From NCBI GenBank assembly GCA_951812925.1, contig OX638368.1, forward strand, positions 81,078,909 to 81,142,908: a stretch of DNA of 64,000 nucleotides, in the 5' to 3' direction. The position numbers and the translations under genes were made by a program. This DNA comes from Calliopum simillimum. Lineage: Eukaryota > Arthropoda > Insecta > Diptera > Lauxaniidae. The number at the start of each line of letters is the position of its first letter. Within the stretch, counting starts at the first letter, position 1. Under the pieces are notes generated by a model. It searched no databases, was not told where the DNA came from, and saw only the letters and a list, made by a program, of their open reading frames with translations. This document shows, in pieces, positions 57,907 through 64,000 of this stretch.

Positions 57907-59251
57907 TAGTACAGTCATTTGGTAGTTTTACCTGGAAAGTTTTGCGGGATTTTTGCAAATGGGTTATTTTATAGATTTCGATGTGCTCTTTCGGAATTTC
58001 AACTTTGCTACCTCGAATTGTGTTCGCTCGCGCCGCCATATTGGAAAAATGTCGTCCAAAATCAGTATTTTAAAAATATCTCTTTAACGTTAACATTTAG
58101 AGAAAAATATTTGATTTTCTACAAAAAAGACCTTTGAATTGTTTTCGTAGGACTTATAACTCAGGAGATATCCTTATTCAAAATTTGAAAAAAATTTGTA
58201 AACTATGCATGTCGCTTATGAATAGGCACAGTTATGTGTTGAGCTTAAAATTACGATAACTCATGAATGGTGAGTTACACGTTGAAAGTTAAAATATTTT
58301 TTTATAGGGAATTACTTGTACTTCAAGTTACGTATTGCTTTTGTTTCGTATAGCTTATAGTTAAGGAGATATTTTTTTAACAAACCAGAAATTTAGAAAA
58401 AAACCGTTTTTTCAAAATATCTCCAAAACGTTTCGTTCTAAAAAAAAACTTTTCTCGCATTTTGTAGAACGTTCAATTCCCTATAAGGGTTTCTCCGAAC
58501 TGTTTTTTCGTCCGACTTACCGTTCATGAGATATCGTGTCTTGAAAATCATTCAAAATAGAACATTGTACTATGCGCAGTACTATTTTTAATTTTGAATG
58601 ATTTTCAAGTCGCGATATCTCATTAAGGGTAAGTCTGACGTAAAAACAGTTCGAAGAAACTCTTATAGGAAATTGAACGTTCTACAAAATGCATGAACAA
58701 TTTTTTTTCTCGGACGAACCGTTTTGACCTATTTTGAAAAAACTGTTTTTTTCTAAATTTTAGGTTTGTCGAAAAAATATCTCCTAAATTATAGGTGATA
58801 TGGTGCAAGTAATTCCCTATAAATAGATATTTTTACTTTTAACGTGTGACTCACCATTCATGAGTAATCGTAATTTTAAGCTCTACACAATAACTGTGCC
58901 TATTCATAAGCGGCATGCATAATTTACATTTTTTTTTTTCAAATTTTGAATAAGGATATCTCCTGAGCTATAAGTCCTACGAAAACAATTCAAAGGTCAT
59001 TTTTGTAGAAAATTATAAGCTACAATATTGCTTCACAATATTTTTCTCTAAATGTTACCGTTAAAGAGATATTTGTAAAATACTGATTTTTGACGCCGTT
59101 TTTCCAATATGGCGGCGCGAGCGAACACGATTCGAGGTAGCAAAGTTGAAATTCTGAAGGAGCACATCGAAATCTATAAAATAACCCATTTGGAAAAATC
59201 CAGTAAAACTTTCCAGGTAACATCATTTTATTCTCCCAAATGATTGTACTA
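57907..59251. mobile_element. foldback family A, third copy
   Basis: Ends TAGTACAGTCATTTGG and CCAAATGATTGTACTA, with a dyad centre near 58575. Longer than 15918-17032 because both arms are nearly full. The flanks AAG and TTA do not match, so no target duplication is visible. Confidence 0.9.
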
Positions 59252-60460
59252 TTATGGGATCGAAATTGCTATTATTTTCTTATTTTACTTATTATCCAAA
59301 ATTTTTATTTTTTTTTTTGTTAAAAATGTATGATTTATATCCCGGTGGCGTTTTTGAGCGACATCATCCATTATGATATTGTCATCGATGAATCATCAAG
59401 AAAATAACACGAACATAGCGCTCTCCAAATGAAATTTTCCGAAATGATTTTTTCATCGATGACTCATAGTGGGGATGTACGGAAGTTAGTATTCTCTGCC
59501 GGAAAATGTCATTTAAATGTCTCTGAACTTCTAAAATGTTCCGAATCGGTGAAATTGTCTGTAAAAAGTCGATAACAAGAGTATGGCTGCATGACATTGT
59601 CTGTTACATGTCGCCATCAACGAGTAAAAGTCATGGATACGACCGATTGCTATTTTTGCTGTCAGTTTGTCAAGCGAATTGAAATAAATAAATAAAAAAT
59701 TTCGTGTCTTCCTATAAAATGTGATTAATTTAAATTAAAAAGATATATTTTGTAACTGTTAATTTAACAATGAATACAACCCAGATTAACCGTTTTGAGG
59801 TGAGTTAATATGTTCTTAAGAAAATTCTTTAAATATAGTTATTATAACGTCTGAATTTTATCATTTAATAGATTTCCGTCGTCGACCTAATTATAAAGAA
59901 TATAACCGAGAATTTTGCTATTGGATTTTCCTATTTCAGGAAAAGGACACACAAATAACTAACATGTGTAACAAAAATTTTTTTGCAGAATAATATATTA
60001 TTTATGTATAATAATTATAATTAAATAATATAACTGAGCAACATAATGTAGCTCGACACCAACAACATAATATAAATTAATACCATATACAAATGACACA
60101 ACACTCATATCATAAAAACACGTTATATGTATGTCTAACCTCACCGATTAAGCAATCAGCTGTGCATAGTTTATCCATTGTTTGCCTTTTGCGTCTCCTA
60201 GGTAGGGAAGTCATAATGTGTGGCTGTTACAGGTCCATATTATATATCTTTTATAACCCATTTTTTTATGCCCAGTCTGTGTTCATCTGATTAACAGATA
60301 TATGCTTCTCGATTATTATAAAAATTATCAAAACATATGTTTTAAAAATTCAAATGTATAAATAATGGAGTCACTAAAGCCAAAATACAAGCAAAATGAG
60401 GAAGTCCTCAAGAATAGTCCGTTTAAAATCAGAAACGTCTTGGAGCGCGGTCGGAATTAC
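59252..60460. other. no recognisable feature
   Basis: AT-rich, with short frames on both strands (59382-59597 minus, 60093-60290 plus) that have no family likeness. No repeat partner noticed. Confidence 0.4.
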
Positions 60461-60464
60461 ATAT

Positions 60465-61923
60465 GGGTCATTTCATCTCAAATCGTCCAGGCAGAATTTT
60501 TTCGTCATTTGAAAAAAAAAATCAAAAAATTTTTGACTTGAAAAATTTCCAATTGCATCAGTTTTTTTTTCTTCATATTTTTTTTTTAAATAGCCATACA
60601 TATAAACAATATTATGTAACAGCCTCTATTAGCCCAAATTCGTTGTTTGGGAATTATGATTTTTTGAAAAAACAGTCCCATTTTTTTAGTAATTTTGGGC
60701 TTCATTCATAATATATGTTATCATTTCGTCAAAAGTAGCTCAATCGTTATGATATTTTGTCTGTCAATAGTCAAAGGTCCGTTCTAGAAGAAAAAATCAT
60801 GTAGTGTACAACATTTTTGGATATTTTTTTTATAACCGTCTTTAAAATAGAAAAAAAGTCAAATGACTTTTAGCCCAAAAATTTTAGCATTGCTACGATT
60901 TGTCCATTCTTTATTACTGTTTTTGTATATCAATTTGTAAGTAGACAATTTTCAGAAGCTTTATTCATACCTTAATTTTGTTTTTTTTTTTTTTTTCAAT
61001 ATTATTTTTCAAACTTCATGCAAGTAGGTACATTTATTCGAGTAATTTGATTATTGCTGCAACATTGTTCCACTGGGTCTTCTTGGTCTTTCTGAACTTT
61101 TGTACGTCACGAGCTTCAAGTAATTTGACAGCCACATTTGGAGTATGCTTCTAAAAATTGTCTACTTACAAATTGATATACAAAAACAGTAATAAAGAAT
61201 GGACAAATCGTAGCAATGCTAAAATTTTTGGGCTAAAAGTCATTTGATTTTTTTTTCTATTTTAAAGACGGTTATAAAAAAAAATATCCAAAAATGTTCT
61301 ACACTTCATGATATTTCTTCTAGAACGGACCTTTGACTGTTGACTGACAAAATATCAAAGCGATTGAGCTACTTTTGACGAAATGATAACATATATCATG
61401 AATGAAGCCCAAAATTACTAAATAAATGGGACTGTTTTTTCAAAAAATCATAATTCCCAAACAACGAATTTGGGCTAATAGAGGCTGTTACATAATATTG
61501 TTTATATGTATGGCTATTTAAAAAAAAAATATGAAGAAAAAAAAACTGATGCAATTGGAAATTTTTCAAGTCAAAAGTTTTTTGATTTTTTTTTTTCAAA
61601 TGACGATATAAAAATTATTTTTTGAAATATACGCTGTATCATATTTTTTTCTTTTAGAGAAATTTCTTAGCTACAAACATACCAAAAATTACGAAGATCG
61701 GACATTTTTTCGCAAAGTTATCACATTTTCCGTGAAAATTGACATGCGGCAATAGCGCAAAATCGAGTTTGTAGACGAATTTTAAAAAATTCCCCACGAC
61801 GAAAGAACTCAAAATCAAGCAAAAGGAAAAAATACGTGTCTCATCGATTTCAATGTAGAAACTATTAAAAAAATAATATGCAAAAAAAAAATTCTGCCTG
61901 GACGATTTGAGATGAAATGACCC
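60465..61923. mobile_element. foldback family B, copy 2
   Basis: Same termini as 23121-24861. ATAT flanks both ends (60461-60464, 61924-61927). The left arm lacks about 280 bp present in copy 1, while the right arm keeps it. Confidence 0.9.
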
Positions 61924-62389
61924 ATATATAATTTTTTTATCCAATATTTAAGAAACTTATGTTTTCATAAAAAAATTTAAAAAAAATACAACAAACAAAA
62001 GCCAAATAGAAATTTTATATGTATTTGTCGATTCTTAATCCAAATCTGGCATTTAAATCGCTGTATCTTGTGTGGTTTCTGAGATATCTTCTCTTTTTAT
62101 AGGGTCTAAAATTGTGTATATGAAAACTGTTGCTAGTTTTTCTCAAGAACGGGTTTAGACCTTGGCTAAGTATATACATACTTATAAAGAAGCGTGGCGC
62201 CGCCCTAAACTTTTTATTTAATTTGGTCATATTTTTTTCATATATATTTTGCTGAAATTTGGTACACATCTACTATTAATGCCTCACAATGAGCAAAAAT
62301 TGAGCGAAATTGGGAAAGTGCTACGCCCACTTTTTGACCATTGAAAATTTTGATTAAATATTTCTTGAAAACGGCCCTACGGCTAAGGG

Positions 62390-62545
62390 GTCAGAATATG
62401 CCCGAGGTAAGCATGCCTATCGTAAAAGGCGACTAAAAGCGGGTGACCAGCAAGGGTGTGGAAGCATGTAGCGTTGGACAGCGTTGCGCCTCGAAAACCC
62501 ACAATGCCCGTAACTGGCACTGACAAGGCGAGTCGATGCCGCCTT
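62390..62545. other. GC-richer block, possibly 5' part of a non-LTR element
   Basis: Contains GGGTCAGAATATGCCCGAGG, CGTAAAAGGCGACTAAAAGC and GGCGAGTCGATGCCGCC. The first two recall sequences I associate with 5' regions of insect non-LTR retrotransposons, but I cannot name the family and no ORF follows. Preceded at 62280-62330 by a GAGCGAAATTGGG word of the 5.4 kb repeat. Confidence 0.3.
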
Positions 62546-62982
62546 AAAATAAGCATCTTGTCGAAATGTCGAAATTCTGAAGCGTCTGAGCCAGAGTGAG
62601 CGGCTCCCAGTTCAGCGTCTGTTCCAGATTGGGCGGCTGAAATTGAATGTGAATTTGGCCACTATAGTTGCAGCGCTTGTCGGATCCAGCTTTAAGCATA
62701 TAACTTACTGCGTGGGACGTTGCTGAGAAGATTATACTAATGAAGCATGGATCGAAAAACGATGAAAAATAACTCTCACGGCCCGCTTGAAATAAATTAA
62801 CAAAAAGGTTCAAGGACGACGGAGTTTTTTGTTGGGTTCTTTTCAGGACATCATCTGTAGTCAATCCTGACAAGAATCCAAATCGTAACACGCGCCGATT
62901 TTGAAAACGGACATTTTTTTCTATTTTTGAACGAATATTTTCAAATGTTTGCACTAAATACCATTTATTTGTGCATATATCG

Positions 62983-64000
62983 ACCTCGGCTACACTCCTA
63001 TGTGAAAGCTCATTCAGTTTTTTGAATATTTGCCCAAGAAACCATACCTCTGCGTTCAACATTAGTTCAACACATTTTCGATCGAAAATTTTACCTTGCA
63101 TTTAATATTTTTTTTATTTTCATACTAAATTTTGAAAATTCTTAAAGAGACAAAAATAATATCATAAAAAGAATTGGCTGGTATTCTGTCAGTAATCAAT
63201 TAATTTGGGTTCTGTTTCACAAAAAGTGCACTTGATGGTGTGAAATTGATTTTATATATTTGAAAAAGTTATACGGGACAAATAGCCGATTATTATGATC
63301 CACTTTCAAAATAAACGATTCATATTTTTAGATGAATTTTTTCAAACAAAACACCAACCTAGGATGAAAGTACATTTAATTCTATGAATATTTGCCCAAG
63401 GAACTATACCTCTACGTTCAACTTTAGTTCGGCGCATTTTTGATTGAAAATTTTACCTTGCGTTTAATATTTATTTTTATGCTAAATTTTCAATATTCTT
63501 GTAGAGACAAAAGTAATGTCTTAATATGCTTTGGCTGGTATTCTGTCAGTATTCAATAAAATTGGGTTCTGGTTTTACAAAAAGTTTACTTGATAGCATG
63601 GAATTGATGATATTTATTTTAAAAAAAAATTATATCGGTCCAATAACCGATTTCAAAATAAACGAATCATATTTTTACATGGATTTTTTCAATCAAAACA
63701 CCAACCCAAGTGTTTTTGGATGCTTAGGATGCTGAATCTAAAACTCATTTTTTTCCAAGGTGACATCTAGTGGCAGTTTTAGGAAATAAATTAGCCGCTT
63801 TTTTAATTTCACAGAACAATATACCAAAATCCATGTAAAATTATGAATCGTTTATTATAAATTGGTCATTTGACCGATATAATTTTTTGGAATAAACATC
63901 ATCACTTCAAGTAAACTTTCCGTAAAAACAGAACCCAATTTAATTGATTACTGATAGAATACCAGCCAAATCACATTATGACATTACTTTTGTCTCTATA
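62983..64000. repeat. dispersed repeat of the 6-8 kb family, copy 2
   Basis: Units start near 63020 and 63385 with TTTGCCCAAG and TTCAACTTTAGTTC words. From about 63700 the sequence runs in the opposite orientation (AACACCAACCCAAGTG, CATCTAGTGGCAGTTTTAGG), mirroring 7990-8130, so the repeat is at least partly a foldback. It runs off the window edge. Confidence 0.82.

Noticed and set aside
62544..63101. 185-codon minus-strand frame
   Set aside because: It overlaps the GC-richer block and the edge of a dispersed repeat, has low-complexity composition and no recognisable motif or splice context.

Overview
The window looks like AT-rich nuclear DNA of an insect, probably a fly. I infer this from two mariner transposases, Penelope-like, copia and CsRn1-type gypsy retroelements, many foldback and MITE families, and an eukaryotic-type endonuclease III exon. 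There is no bacterial or plasmid signature. Species cannot be named from the sequence alone.

Only two host genes are supported. The last exon of an endonuclease III-like DNA glycosylase (nth/NTHL1 type) lies at 9967-10365 on the plus strand. A coiled-coil gene that I cannot name lies on the minus strand, with exons at 56980-56875, 56667-56042 and probably 12486-12222. The last two join in phase through a GTGGGT donor and continue the same heptad pattern. If they belong together, about 43.5 kb of the window (12487-56041) is one intron. The two genes are convergent, with about 1.9 kb between their stops.

Nearly everything else is transposon-derived. From left to right: a satellite-like array with higher-order structure (1-880); nested MITEs (1403-2332); a decayed copy of a repetitive arthropod protein family (3118-4620, minus); a dispersed repeat interrupted by a mariner (6003-8176); MITEs beside the nth exon; a Penelope-like element (PLE) split by a foldback element (14449-17574); foldback and MITE units (17657-39560), including a second mariner, a hAT-type MITE with a perfect 8-bp duplication, and a head-to-head Tc1 palindrome; a copia element interrupted by a CsRn1-like gypsy element (40190-45850); more foldbacks (46082-55842) with a second PLE 3' fragment; further foldback copies to 61923; and a second copy of the 6-8 kb repeat at the right edge, which preserves the empty target site of the first mariner.

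The most interesting observations are two hammerhead ribozyme motifs, one in each PLE 3' region, with the same unusual layout (a four-base self-complementary stem III); a roughly 100-bp internal module shared by foldback families whose ends are unrelated; and the TE-filled intron. Boundaries of repeats were read by eye from inverted termini and target duplications and are approximate unless a duplication is stated.
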